Positions 37,579 to 51,169 of a stretch of 64,000 bases of DNA are shown one piece after another. The stretch is taken from NCBI RefSeq assembly GCF_905475395.1, contig NC_058338.1:39427435-39491434 (forward strand), in the 5' to 3' direction. The DNA comes from Chrysoperla carnea (taxonomy: Eukaryota > Arthropoda > Insecta > Neuroptera > Chrysopidae). Below the pieces are notes generated by a model. That model did no database searches. It was not told the origin of the DNA and saw nothing but the letters and a program-made list of their open reading frames with translations. The translations under genes and the position numbers were made by a program. Position 1 is the stretch's first letter, and each line of letters begins with the position of its first letter.

Positions 37579-37763
37579 TAATAAATAATAGTTTAAAAAA
37601 ATAAAAAACACGCTTTTGTAGTTAGCTGAATTAAAAAGTAGAAAATAAATAATATTTTAAATAAATAAGTATGCAAATCGAATTGCAAAAATTATTTTCT
37701 ACTTTTTAGTTCGTCTAGTAACAAACGCGTCTTTTTTTAGTTTTTTTAAAATTATTATTAATT
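37579..37763. mobile_element. MITE, second copy of the 4848-5143 family
   Basis: The left arm (AATAATAGTTTAAAAAAATA, ACACGCTTTTGTAGTTAGCT, AAAAAGTAGAAAATAA) mirrors the right arm (TTATTTTCTACTTTTTAGTT, CTAGTAACAAACGCG, TTTTTTTAAAATTATTATT). Arms are about 65 bp with few mismatches around a short spacer, so this copy looks younger or less disrupted than the one at 4848. Confidence 0.7.
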
Positions 37764-37972
37764 TTATTGTAAATTATCTTGAAATATTAATTTTATTCTC
37801 ATCGAGGATATGGTATTGTTGTTAAGGCACTCTCGCTCCTCTTGAGAAAGGTTGTCAGGCTCATAACCATACAGGTTAAATTTATAAAATATTTTTTTTT
37901 AGTTATAAATTAAAAATTTTAATAAAAACATCATTTTAAGAGCCAAGCTTTTATTGTACTAAAAATTATAAA

Positions 37973-38446
37973 TAGTACAGTAAAATATGTTAGAAAAATC
38001 GGCTAATAAAAGCAAAGAAACCGCTCGCATTTTGCTAAAACCACATGGAATGTGTGTTTTAGGTGTCAAATATCAAGTAAGGCATGGGTTAGTGGTGAAA
38101 ATGTTTCTATTAGTTAATAAACAATAAATTTTTAATTCAATGAAACGATCAATGTTAAAGTTCACTTAAAAAATTAGTAAACAGGCAACTTGTATGACGT
38201 AAATGTTAAGTATTTGTCAAATAATCGAAAACTATTATACACATATAACGTATACGTGATTCAAGGTGCCTATTTATTAATTTTGTAATTTCAACTTTAA
38301 CATTAATCGTTCCTTTGACTTAACAATTTATTGTTTATTAACAAATAGAAATATTTGCACCACTTACTAATAACATTGGACCCCTAAGAAATAAATATAT
38401 TCCATGTGGTTTTAGCAAAATGCAAGCGGTTTATTTATCTGTACTA
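37973..38446. mobile_element. Foldback element with about 190-bp inverted arms
   Basis: The ends are AGTACAG (37974) and CTGTACT (38439). The left arm has AAACCGCTCGCATTTTGC and AAAACCACATGGAAT; the right arm has ATTCCATGTGGTTTTAGC and GCAAAATGCAAGCGGTTT in reverse complement. Further in, TTAATAAACAATAAA and AACGATCAATGTTAAAGTT are matched by TTTATTGTTTATTAA and AACTTTAACATTAATCGTT. The arms meet near 38225 with little spacer. No open frame. It lies in the large homeobox intron, 200 bp from the MITE at 37579-37763. Confidence 0.7.
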
Positions 38447-38914
38447 AAAATATTTTTTTTCCTTGAGTTACTCATAAATGACTGTTGGTAAAAGCTTGAG
38501 GGGTTCCGAATCATTCCTGATATTTTAAATTGATTGATTTCAAATAGATTATTATGTGCATCAAATTTTATAAAATAGTCATGTATGAGTGTCACGTACT
38601 TAAATTAATTTTTAATTCTTATTAAAATAAAAGGTTGGCCCTCAATAAGTTTTTTTTAAATATTTTCTGATGACAATATAAGAAATTAGGCCAATTTTGA
38701 AATACTTGGTAGAAACCTATATATTTATTAATAAGGTAAAATAAGTAAGAGATATGAATTAAGGTACCGTATTTTGTATTTCTTAAACGAACCGTTTGCG
38801 TTCCACCATTACACATATTCACACACAAACAAAGAATACAATGTTGATAATGTTATTTATCCTTAAGAGTCAGAATAAAGGAATAAAGTTAGTAGATCGT
38901 CATAATTTTATCAG

Positions 38915-39245
38915 CGATGGTTGATTATATGAATGGTTTCAAGTAAGTATGACTTTCGGAAATGAAGCTAAATTGGTTTTTGTGTTGTTTCATTTTACTG
39001 ATTATATTTTTTGAATTTCTGGGTGTCCATTGGTTCATAAAAGTCTTAAAAAATGGTATCTTATTATACGTAAGGGAAGCTCTTAGATTTTATTTCGGAA
39101 TGGCTAGTAACAAAATCTAGACTCAAAAGAAATATAAGTAAATTGATAGCGCCATCGGCGATGGCAAATTATATAAATGATTTCAAGTGAATATGACTTT
39201 CGAGATGGAAGCTCAAATTGGTTTTTGCAATGTTTTATTTTACAT
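38915..39245 (+). repeat. Local direct duplication, unit about 235 bp
   Basis: GCGATGGTTGATTATATGAA, TGGTTTCAAGTAAGTATGAC, TTTCGGAAATGAAGCT and AATTGGTTTTTG (38915-39000) recur as GCGATGGCAAATTATATAAA, TGATTTCAAGTGAATATGAC, TTTCGAGATGGAAGCT and AATTGGTTTTTG (39155-39240). Confidence 0.6.
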
Positions 39246-39725
39246 TAATTAAACACATTTTAGTTGCTTAAAATCCACTTTATTTAAGATTTTGTCAATC
39301 AAAATATTTTGTTTACGTACATTTCGACTTGTTAGTCTTCTTAGAACAATAGTGACTATTGTATCGTTTCTACTATTATTTTTCTACATTTTTGCTTATA
39401 ATAATTTCAATTTTAATAATATTATGGATTGCGCATATTTACGGCAAACCATGCATGAGTGCAAATATACACTTTTATTATAGATGAAGAAAAGCAATAA
39501 ATATTGGAACGCAATTAAATAACGCAGTATGTAAATTTTAGCTATACCTATCCATCGATATTATTTTTCATGAAACTGTATGTTTAAATTTACAGATAGT
39601 CTGATACACATAGAAAGATCTCAAGTCTTTCAGAAAGTCGCATAAATTGGCAAATTTTCAAGCGTAACAATCGTAATGCTAAAACAAAGAGATACTTTTC
39701 AATTATCAAAATCATATTTGCTTAC

Positions 39726-39996
39726 CATTTAAAGGTTTTATGTCTCCATTAGATGACTGATGTGACGATATACTCGTATTTGAATTCGGTGTGGTTGATA
39801 ATCCTGAATTTGGTGAACCGGGTTTAATATCCTTTTGACCAGATAAATTTTTTATTCCTAGACCGCTTTCAGTTTTTACCGCTGCATTTCCGTTATTATT
39901 TTGTTGTTGGTTTGAATCAGAATTACCATTAGTTGCTTTTTGTTGTGCTAAACGTTCTTGTTTACGAAATTTTGCTCGACGATTTTGAAACCATAC
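39726..39996 (-). CDS. Phox2: Paired-like homeobox gene, Phox2 type: exon with the end of the homeodomain
   Basis: This 271-bp exon begins at a minus-strand acceptor (TTCTCAG) and ends at a donor (AAATG|GTAAG). It is open throughout. The first codons read VWFQNRRAKFRKQERLAQQK, which is homeodomain residues 47-60 plus the start of the tail. This covers the recognition helix, with Gln50 and Asn51. An intron between homeodomain residues 46 and 47 is typical of Paired-class genes. The string AKFRKQER separates Phox2 from Prrx (AKFRRNER), Alx, Arx and Drgx relatives as I know them. The rest of the exon is Asn/Gln/Ser-rich. Phox2 proteins are DNA-binding regulators of neuronal identity in the nucleus. 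The exon encoding homeodomain residues 1-46 was not found in the window and should lie beyond 64000. The family call is from one helix only, so a related Prd-like gene is possible. Confidence 0.85.
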
Positions 39997-40229
39997 CTGA
40001 GAACAAAAAACTTCTTAATAATAATATAATCTTAAATGTGTTAAGTAATTGTTTAACATTTTCGTATTAGCCATTGTATTTTTTAAAGATTTTCGCAAAT
40101 AAAGTATTATCTCCAAATTTCTGAAAAATAATTGGGTATAATCAGGTCACACATAATTCAAGCATTCAAACAATCTGGTTAACTGGTTTGCTTAGGTTAA
40201 TTTAACCTGGTTTTCGGGATCATTTGAAA

Positions 40230-40282
40230 GTATATCAAGTATTAAATCTACAAATGGTATATCAAGTATTAAATCTACAAAT
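40230..40282 (+). repeat. Perfect 26-bp tandem duplication, period 27
   Basis: GTATATCAAGTATTAAATCT plus ACAAAT occurs at 40230-40255 and 40257-40282. Confidence 0.9.
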
Positions 40283-42338
40283 TGCCTATGACTAATAATT
40301 CGGTAGAAATCATAAGATGAAATATTAAAATTAAATATTTATGACGAAACTAGTTTTTAATCAAACGTGCTTTTCTTTTTCTTATCAGATTTGAGCTTGA
40401 TTTTTAAATGATTTTGTAGATTAAGGCACTTTCAAATTTGTCTTCTCTGCGTAAAGTTGGGAGTGCTATATAAAAAGGTATAAGATTTATAAAAGTTTCT
40501 GTAAGTCCAAAATATAAGAAAGATGCATTCTGGAATGTTTAGGAATTTTTTTCGATAATATTATAGTATTTAAAAATACCCTTAATCCCAAAGTGTTTTG
40601 AACTTCTTTTCGAAATTCAGTGATATCTCAACTAAAGGAATCCGATTGTCCGTAATTCTAAATTCTTTTAGCAAAAAGTAGAAGATTCTTGAGGTCTTTT
40701 GAACTTTGTATCTTTACTAATAACTTAATTTCTAATTTTTACTGTAATATACAGGTGATTTAGAAATGTGCCAAATGATTTGTGCTAAATGTATGTATGC
40801 ATGTTCTAAAATTTAAAAAAAAATAAAAGGAGGTATAATTTTAATTTGTTTTGAGTTTTTTATCAGGGCCATTGCCAAAATTGTAATAGTGACCATGAAA
40901 TTATTTGTACCACCTACAGATTTTTAATTATTTATATTTATTTGATTAAATTCATATTTATAGATGAAAAACATTTATATGATGAAGGTGGGAATAAATA
41001 TTGGCGGTTTGTCGTTTTCTTTTTAATTTTTATTTAAGATTAATTTTCCACAAAGTATGCTATGATTAATATTCATAACTTGGGATCTTTAATGTGAAGA
41101 TGAATTATAAAATGTGATAGTTACCCTTTTAACAGCTGGGTCTGTCAATAAAAATGAGTGTAAGCTAAATTTTATAATTTCTACGTTTAGTTTTATGATC
41201 GAAGTACATAGTTTAAAGAAAAATTTTCAAAAAATTCTGAAAATATCACGGAATATAAACCATTGTAGGAATGAGAAAAAATACAAGAGAAGGATAACGA
41301 TAGATAATCTTACAAAACCAATACATATGGAGAAGTTAACTTTGATTTACCTCTTATGATTCAACACACGCGTCCATCTCTTTCTATTGATAGACAATTA
41401 AGAAATGTTAGTATTCAATGCACAATGTTTGATCTTGGTTGCCTTTCTTTCCTACCACCTCGTCATCATGATCATCGGAGATGAAAGATAGATACGGTAC
41501 AGTGTGCGAAACCAAGCGCACACAACGATTGATATATCGAATGGAATGAGAAATAAAGGTTTTCGTATGTATACATGGGAATGGGAAAGAATGAGAATGA
41601 TGTACTAAATAAAAGGTATGAGAAATTATCCAACCAAATAATATTATCTACAACAAAGTTTACGTTTTATCAGCAAAACTTCAACGAGTCAATTCCAAAC
41701 CAAACTAACAACATCTATTTGACCAATAGTAGGTAGTATTTTATGTATCTTCTCTATGATCAAAATTATATATGGATTGTAGAGTATGAATATGTATAAG
41801 TGCATGAGCATTCTGTTCTCTTAATAAATGAAAACTCACTGGAGTTTACTTTTGTTTGGTGACTATTTTTTAAAGCCAATAGAAAGTTCTGTGCATTACA
41901 GTTTATGCCTACAAGAGTCGACCAAAGTGAACTTTCAATAAATTTTTTGCTGTTGCTGTCCTTATTTTTTGTAAAGCAATAGTAACAAAATACTTATTAA
42001 ATTAAAATGTTGTAAATTATTAGAATCGAGTGTAAGACAATTTTTTTGTACAAAGGCTAAATTCAAAATTTTGTGTTTGCATCCAATATTAGAATATAGG
42101 AACAGAAATTATAATCAGCAAAAAAAGTATTCAGGTTTGAGGAATACATGGAAAAAATTATGTCCAGAAAATTTTACTTTGTTTCACATTAAAGAATTAA
42201 ATCATTAATTGGAGTATATTTTTCTGTACAAATTTTTTTATCCATATATATTTAAACTTGGAATTAACTTTTATCATTTTTAAATATCCATTACTATTGC
42301 TGGTTAAAATACAATTTGGGAACGTGTTTTGAGTGAGA

Positions 42339-42380
42339 AGTTTAAAATTCTAAACTAATTTGTTTAAATTCTAAACTAGA
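42339..42380 (+). repeat. Short direct repeat
   Basis: GTTTAAAATTCTAAACTAAT is followed by TTGTTTAAATTCTAAACTAG, a unit of about 23 bp used twice. Confidence 0.6.
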
Positions 42381-45300
42381 TTCATCAAATCTTAAAAAAA
42401 AGTACGCCATCTTTATTTCCGTATAATCTTATATTTCTATTAAAACTAAACATATCTATCAAAGCTATATATGAAGAATGAGGCAGAGAAGTTTGTGATT
42501 TTGAAATTTCTAAGCTTACTATTTTTGCCATATTATCTATTTATCACCTTTAACTAAACAATGTTTAAGCAAATGAAGTAGATACTAAAAAAATAAATTG
42601 TGTTTTGAAGCAAATTATGTTTTTAATTTATGTCAATTAATTAACAAATGCTCTCTTATTCAAGTTTTTAATTCAATAAGATGGCATTCGCTTGACGCAG
42701 ACATTTTTGCGAGCCTTGATATTATTCAGTAATTGTCACAGCATTGCCACTGGCATTTAAACCAGTTTTTGTCTGATCCGCCCTTTTAGTCCTTTAATAT
42801 TGTTTTGATAAAATTCTGTCACAGCGTAAACGCAATGCTTAAGCACAATCTTGGGGGACAAAGAGATTTTATGATTTGGAAATACACTTAACAATTTGAC
42901 AGGCCAATTAATTAGCCGCCATTTTATACATTCACAGTTGAAATAATCTCTGGAATTCTGGTTTCTGAATTTGAAATTGATATCTGCGGGTTCTAAGGAA
43001 CCTTCTAACTATCATTTGTAGCGTATCATTGCTGAGCTAAAACTTGAATAGAAGAATAAGTTAAATTTTAGAGAGATGTTAAACTTCCTATAGATACAGA
43101 AAGTCAATGATTGCCTACTTTACGTAGGGTTAGATCTATGTTCTATACTTTTATAGCATTCGGTCACAATTCTCATGATTCGTTTGCAGTTAAACTGTAT
43201 GTACATTGTACATATACACACACAAATATAAAGGTACCTACGTGAATTTATATATGTATATTACGCCCTAATAAATATTTCGACGACCCGGAAAAATCCT
43301 CATCATAATCATTCGGAGGGTCGTTTCGTCTAACTAATCAAAAAAAAAAACCGACAGTCCGTTCGTTATTCAGTTTTGCTATTTCATTTTTCACATTGCA
43401 CACTTTTTATCTCTATCACACATTCATTTTTAAGTTTGCACAAAAAAATACGTGAATTCGTTAAAGTCCTGTCAGAATTATCGTACTTTACATATATATA
43501 GAGTGATTTAAAAGTTCGTGCACATTTTCATATGACGAAAAGATAAATTGGATTCGGTTTTACAGGGGCAGGTTGGGGTATTTTAGGTAAATAATTCGTT
43601 ATTGTAATTATATTTAACAGCTAACTTCCACTTTGAGTCTTTACATCAGAAGAGTGTTACCTTTTTCACAATTAAATTTAGTGAAATAAAATTGTGACTC
43701 CAATAAAACTTTCTGGTGTTTAAATTAAACTTTCCTAACAATTTGTAAATTGTATTAGTTTTTCTGTATTAATTATGTGCTAATAGTAAATATTTTATCT
43801 TAAAAATTATAATTATTTTATCTATCTTGGCAGTTTACATTTTAAACAGTATTTTTTAATTAGTTTTTCCAAGAAGAAAAAAGTTTTTCACAAATATTTA
43901 ATATGAGTTCGTCATATGTTTAGAACGCTGTCTTGCAGCTCATGGTATTTTTCTTGTAATGTGATGGAAAATATTTTTCATACAATTATCCAAAACTTGA
44001 GTAAAACTTGTTTTGTCGGAATAAAATCATAAATTGAGATAATTATATCGATACTGCAAAGTAATAGGCATCATATCAAAATAGACCGTAAAATAAATAT
44101 ATTTATAGATTTTCATTACACTATTATATTGATTAAATCAATTTAAATATTAATAAAAAAATATTTATTTATTCTTAAATAAATATGATCTTATTAACTA
44201 AACATCATAAATTCAATAGATATTTTGAATCACCTTATTAAGAATACAAATATTTAACTTATCTTCTATAGATATGTATTATATAAGGGAGAGTGTAGTA
44301 CCATGATTCATCAACATTTATCTGTTTTTTAAAGCAATTTTATATAATATAAGAATGGAAACAGTCTTTGTTTCTAAAACTATTATTCCTATATGGTTCA
44401 AAGAAAATATTGTACAATGGATCCCACAGAAAATTCATTCCAGCTAAATTATTTGCGGATGCTTTTTTCAATATATTATCTTTCACAAGTTCACTCAGTT
44501 AAACGAGATATGATAGTGTCTGTGAATGAGACTTTAAAAAACCCAACAAGCTAAGGCATACTATTTGTACAGTTTATTGACTCAGGGTACTTGATTCTTC
44601 TATTTTCTGATTTTGCTAAGCTTAATCATTACATGATAACCTATAAGGAAGTGGAGAATAATTTTAAAAATTTATGCGTTCCTATGATCATGTATCAGCT
44701 GTACAGCACGTTGTTTGATCCAAGGTAGATGGCGAATGAAGGTATAGTAGTATATTCAACTTAAGCTTCTCATTATTTTACGTTTTAAAATGGAAAAAGC
44801 GCAAAACAATATGGTTTATCTATATTATATAAAGTGATTTATATTTTTAAGTTATAGTAAGTAAATTTTGTCTCCATAAAGATGCTATCTCTTTGGTAGT
44901 ATCTTTTTAACACTGTATTTCAAGGTATATTGTATTCAGCCAACTATACATTACCCTACTATATAGAATCTATCTGGTCTATAGCAGCTTTTTTTACGTA
45001 GGTATTCTGAAGAGAAATGAGAATGAAAAAAAATTATTAATATTCTAATGTTGTTTAACAGTATTATTTATACAATGATCAATATACTATACAACTGCTG
45101 GAATGGAAATTCTATAGGTATATTCTATCCATATATTTTCACTTGTTAAATAAAACACAATCAACTTATCTGTCAGTCATTTGGAAATACAAAAAAAAAA
45201 TTTTTTAACGAAGTATAATTTTTTTGCTAAGCAAGGTAATTTGTAACAGTTTATGTTACACTTTTAACGAATGTATAAATGCTATTCACTTATAATCTAT

Positions 45301-47000
45301 TTGGAGCATGAAACGCTAGAAAAGCTTTCTTTAAGTACAAATATACACTTCCACAAATATTAGAGCTTTAGGAACAAAATTTTTTTTTTTTTTTTTTCAA
45401 AACAAGTTAATTTCAAAATTTTCTTTTTTCAATCTCACAAGGTATGTTACTTTTTCAAGGTGCCAGGGATTACAAAAGCAACGACTCATCATAAAGCTTT
45501 AGGTACAAACGGTTATTATAAAATTTATTCGAAAATTTATATCTATTGATTCGAAACAATGTTTGAAAATTGTTGAAGCTCAATGTTTTATTTATGTGCT
45601 ATAATTCTTCTGACACTAACAATTTAATTTGCCTTTGGCGTATATCTTATTCATCTCCTAACTTAGAAAAACTATATTCTTTTAGTTTTTTTCAGAAATA
45701 AGACTCCAATTCCTTGCTAATATAACTGTGTATGAAAATAATTATTTTATTATATTATATTATAAATTTAATAATGACGATAATAAAAAATTAATTAATA
45801 TACATCCTGTATTTTTATTTTTGGCTTGTATTATAAAAATTAATTTTTATTCCAAAAACAGTGATTGAACTGATTCTTGTAAATTTAATAAAAATTTTTT
45901 GTTTTGAAATCAGTTTAATAAACATAGTTTACAAAAATAAAAAAATAAAAACCAAATTTAAAAAATGTTGGCATTGTTCTTTTTAAAGATTTCGTATATC
46001 TTGTTACATAGATTTTCACTTGGCATAACAAGTGTTATCGATTGGAAAAAAATAGTAAAGGGAAAATGTCTTAAGACTTTTTCTATAGGTCCTACAAATA
46101 AGTCTTAATAGATTTGCTAATTATCACAAGTAAATTAATCCAATAATTTTTTTTACAAGGCTGTTATTAATTATAACGCAATTTGAGCAACTGTGTATAT
46201 GGAAATTATAATTAAAAATAATAAAATATATTTGATTAAAAATTAATAATATAAGAATAAATTATAATTATAATTATAATACAATAATAACAAAAATAAT
46301 AGTAATAAATATGAAAAAATAATTAAAAATATAAATAATATTTTACATAAAACATTGATTCAAAATTTTCCACCTATTTACTGCTGTTATAGTTCGCTAG
46401 ATTACCGACCGATTGCAATACATTGTACACATACATATACAGAGTAATTTAATTGAATTTAGATGATTACACGAAAATGTATGTTGTTTTGTATTGTATG
46501 GTGTGGCCGAACCATAAATAAAAGTTGTAAAATTTATAATTCGTACATGTAATACGCGCGCAAACCAATATATACATTATACATATATATACATTAGATT
46601 CATCCATATATAAACCAAAAATTCCATATATAACTTTACCCACCCTCATGTGATGGTATGTATGTATTATATGGTTGGTTGTATCTGTTCGAGTATCATT
46701 ATTGTTTGGGTAATATATTCAACCTTTTTATTTTCAAATAATAATTTAAATCTATGCCCGTTATTGTAATTATTATAACAAACATTCGATCTATATTTTC
46801 ACTACATGTGAAAATATATGTTACGCAGTTATAGACGGTTAAACGTATCCAATAAATTTATTGAGGCTTTATAAAAATTTACTTCTTTTCATTTAATAGC
46901 TTATACATTTCAAAAAGGTAAATTAACAAAAATTGTATATACTTTATAGAAACTAGGAAATATTGCTAATAAAAAAGAAAGACACTGGTTTGTTTTTATT

Positions 47001-47385
47001 CATGTATATATGAAATATATCATGGTATATAAAGTTTAGTCACAAGTTTGTAACGCTTAAAACTATTGATATTATGAACAAAATTTTGGTTAGGGTTTCA
47101 TAAAATCATCTAAAGAGCCCATTTCCGACTGTCCGTAAGTGCGTTTATCTGTCCATCTGTCTGCTCGTCTGTTTGCATGTCTGCCCGCCTATGATCACGA
47201 TAACGCTAAACGAAAAGAGATCTCAAGCGGACATTATAGCGTGCTCAAAATGTAAAAAGTTCGTAAATGAGCAACATAGCCCAATTGAATCTTGAGTCCG
47301 TAGGATCTATCTTGTAAACGCGTAATCAACAGTGTCTAAACATGGTATTTCAACAATTAACTCAGTCAATTGTTTGTTTTAATTT
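47001..47385 (+). repeat. Dispersed repeat, short copy (pair with 10309-10882)
   Basis: Same order of landmarks as the copy at 10309, but about 190 bp shorter. The segment between TAGGATCTATCTTGTAAACG and GTAATCAACAGTGTCTAAAC is missing here. The deletion, or an insertion in the other copy, marks the two as independently decayed members. Confidence 0.7.
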
Positions 47386-47643
47386 GTTTTCTTGTAAAAC
47401 TTATACTCACCGGGAGAGTGTTCGTCGAACAGGTTAGCGAAACCATTTGACATTATATGAAGTACAATATTGATCATAGAACATAATAAATACATAATGA
47501 TGATTTGAGAGATCGACTATGGTAAATCCTCCTACGTAGATTCCTTCTCTCTACACTTTACTTGTTCTGAATACATGTGCTTAGCTGAGTTGGGATTTCG
47601 ATTCCTTACACTAGAATACATAGGAAATACAATACGACTACAA

Positions 47644-47655
47644 TGCGCTTCCACC
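47644..47655 (-). repeat. Solo terminal motif (reverse of GGTGGAAGCGCA)
   Basis: TGCGCTTCCACC on the plus strand. No partner in opposite orientation was found within several hundred bases. Confidence 0.35.
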
Positions 47656-48534
47656 ATAAATTCAATATTAAACATAGGATTTCCTGGTGTTTTCCCCAAG
47701 CTTCTTCACCTCCAAGTTTTGTTTTAGTATAAAAGAAGAATAAACAAACAAAAAATACGACACAAAAATATTAAAAAAAAATAAATAAAAATAAAAATCA
47801 GAAAGGTTAGTTTTTTAGTTTTTCAATTATTTAAATCTAGATTGTAATTTATAAAATTAAAAACGTTTTTAAGACTGTAATGTACATCGCTATAAGTTGA
47901 TATAACTCTTTTAACAACCATTAAGCAAATGGTTATACCGTCCATACCCACTATCATTGTACCATCGAATGAATGGTCGGTGGTTCATGTAATGAATTTT
48001 TATTACGAAAAAAAGGGGATATTAAAATACATAAAATGTTGCTTATGTTGCGTTCTGTTTTGTTTTATTTTGTCTTTTTTTCCACAACTGTTGTTTGTTA
48101 TCTGTGTTTGTTTTTTTAATTTTACTTTTTTTGGAAATATGTGTTTAGAATTCAAAATAATTTTTTTTTCAAGGTCTTGATTTTTTTTTTGTTATGTTCA
48201 AACAGAAACTTCGAAGCAATTGAGACTTCATCCTCTGGTTTATTAATTTGTAAATGGTTCATGGGGTTTGCAAGTACTCAATTTCTTGTATTAAAAACAA
48301 AAATTATTGAGACAGATCTTCGTGGTTATTGAAAGCCAATTTAACTTCCTAGCTGATAGTCGTACTCTTTAAGCTTGAAAGTTTTTCCTCGTAAAAAATA
48401 GTATACTACTGATTTAGTAGTCAACCCAATATGTGGGTAAATTACCCACAATTTAATTGATCAGGATATTTAATATGAAATAACAAAAAATTTCCTTGTA
48501 CTTACTTTAAATTATCTCTATTATGTTTAACTTC

Positions 48535-48705
48535 TAAGAAGAAGCATAAATTTCGGACAAAAATACAAATTGACAGGTTATAAAATGTTTTTAGGTAACC
48601 TACATGCCGGATTTTGGGATCTGATGCATTTTTTGTGGTTTTACCTCCCAACCAGCAAACAAATCATCACGTGCCATAAGGAACATAGTTCCCATAACTG
48701 TTTTC
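48535..48705 (+). repeat. Dispersed repeat (pair with 57560-57775)
   Basis: Shared with the second copy: GGACAAAAA, AAATTGACAG, TAGGTAAC, GGTTTTACCTCCCAACCA, AAATCATCACGTGCCATAAG and CATAGTTCC. The second copy has about 50 bp more in the middle. Confidence 0.6.
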
Positions 48706-50044
48706 TTTAAATTTGTGGAGAGCTGGAAACGACTTTATTCAATTTCTCAGAATGATAAAGTCATGTCTTAACACCACCTTATTTATTTTTTATTATAAGG
48801 TAGACGATGTGAAAGTACTTGACTTTCATTTAGATTCTTAACCTGTTATGACACATGAACTGAAAGATACGCGGGAAAACTCGTACGACTAGTTTAGATG
48901 AGACGGAAAGTGACTTCAACGAAGCAGTACAGAACTGCATCTAAAATAAAATTATATAGTTTGATGGTTTGAATCGAATGAAAGATTTAAACTGAGGGCA
49001 TGTGTGCTGAATTTGAAAACAACAGGAACATTTAGGTTATAAAAGTAAGATAATGCTTTATAAAATCCATGCTTGTCAATACATGATAATTTCTTCAGTC
49101 AAAAACCAAGTTTCTTGGAAGCAAATGATTAAATTATAATACACCTTCTAAATGTAAACATTTTTAGAGAAAATGACAAACCTGTAGATAACTACTTTTT
49201 GTAGTATGAAACGTTTATATAAAAAGCTATCTTCAAATTATTTAAGAAATTAGCTATAAATTTCAATTTTTTAAATTAATTTTTTGATAAACATGTTTTA
49301 GTTTGAAGCTAAAATCTATTTAATTTAAAAAAGAGTGAATATGTGCCCAAAATAATCACAAATACGGATCGACGTTTGTGCAAACTATAAAATGATAAAT
49401 ACAAAATTTGCCATTCATTATTGTACCAACCAACAAAAAATAAAACAACAAACTATAAATAAAATGTAAAATAAAAAAAAAAACATTCCAACGTTACAGA
49501 ATTGCAACATAAAATGATTAGATGATGGCAGTGACTAGTATTCTCGTATATCTTTTGTATGTATTTTAAAAATTATATCATCATTGTAATTATTCATGTT
49601 TGTCAATTGAAAACAAAATAAAAAATAAAATAAAAAACCCAAACAAATTCTCTATCTGACATTTTGTTGTTACGTATTTTTATTTATAAAAATATATGTA
49701 AAAAATAGATTTAAATTACAAACGTAATTTTTTTTTATTTATTTATTTATCAAATTCACGATTTAAATACGAGTTGAAAAAATAATCATGATTTCCAAAC
49801 TTAACAAGTGAAAATGCAATTGACAGTGTCAATCGTTTAAATATTATGTTTACAATGAAATGAGTAACATAGTTTGAAGTGCTTAAATTGAAAGAGTAGA
49901 ATATCTAAATCTTGCTTTATAAAAATTTCATTTATCGATTTTTTCGTTTCATCTAGACTCGAGTTATTTTCTTCCTCCAGTTGGCTATAGTTTTAGAAAA
50001 GCATTGAAATTTTTTCTTTCAAATGCGAGTACTTCAATACATAT

Positions 50045-50115
50045 GGTGGGAGCGCAAATAAAGTCATAAAAGGTATAATCATTCATATACTTAATAGTTT
50101 AATTGCGCTTCCACC
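50045..50115. repeat. Short element bounded by inverted GGTGGRAGCGCA termini
   Basis: TGGTGGGAGCGCAA (from 50044) and TTGCGCTTCCACCA (ending 50116) are inverted copies with one mismatch around 46 bp. Single copies of the 12-mer also occur at 5201-5212, 37549-37560 and 47644-47655 (reverse). The motif is probably the terminus of a transposon family and this is its shortest deletion form. Confidence 0.5.
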
Positions 50116-51169
50116 ATTAAATCAAAAATCTAAAAGATCAATAATATACTAACTACAACTTAATGCTCACCGTCTATACAAATATTTCTCTGTCAGTTTG
50201 TCTATTTGCTTGCCTTTTATCACTGAACTTTAAATCAACAAGTTTCTTGTGGACAAAGATAACTAAACATCCGGAGAGTATTTTATCCATAAAAAAATGT
50301 CTCATTCCAACGGGATGTTTATTCGATTTTGAAAAATTTGACAAAAATATCAATAATCGTTATAAAGTTGAGTGATATATTCTATGTATTTAGTGGCATG
50401 TCATTTTTCTGTGATTATGATTCATTCTATTGAAAGTTAATTCCTTACTTCTTTTAACAGCCTTGCAACGCGGATATACGCTAGTCTGTAATAAACTATC
50501 ATTGCTTCAAACTATCTGGCAATTTATGTGAAATCGTAACAAATAATTCTATGAGAAAGCGTAAAAAATGATTCTAGAAACCATTACATAACGATCCCAT
50601 TATGTTTTTTTAAAAACACTCCATATAACACGCACTACAATCACATATTTTATTAACTAAAGAGCTATTGCATTTTTTTTTTTACAATTTTAGTAAATTT
50701 TTTATTTATTTATATTTTTTTAAATTGGAATTAAATCGAATAAAAGGTTTATGTATACATATAAATAAAATGGCATTTGATGAACGTGCTCTGATATGTA
50801 TTTTACAAAGATTTATTTCGATTTAATAATATTTTGAAATGTTAAATCGAAATAAATAAAAATTGTTGTTTTTTATTTCGATTTTAATATTATTATTATA
50901 ATTTTTTGTTATTAAAATAAAACCATTGAAATATTTAATTTTAATAATTTTCACTTAAAAGTTAGTAACGTACGGTTCAGTTAAAGGGATTCATTAGTTA
51001 ATTTGTTGGTTAGAAATTAAGACGAAGTACAAAAAAGTAGGGAAATGTGATCATTCATGCCAAGTTAATCTTTACCTATATTATGAATGGTTTACAGAAA
51101 ATGGTAGCTATGACTTGAATATTTTTAGTAATATAAATTTACAAAAAATGCTAGAAGCTAAAACACGAA

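Larger units (their letters stand above)
29169..39725 (-). other. Intron of the homeobox gene, 10.6 kb
   Basis: The donor GT is at 39725-39724 and the acceptor AG at 29170-29169 (minus strand). The coding phase on either side agrees, so no coding exon needs to lie between them. The interior is AT-rich and holds a MITE at 37579-37763, a foldback element at 37973-38446, a local direct duplication at 38915-39245 and two copies of a small repeat near 32280 and 32755. A less AT-rich, pyrimidine-rich patch lies at about 34880-35110. I see no other gene in it. Confidence 0.8.
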
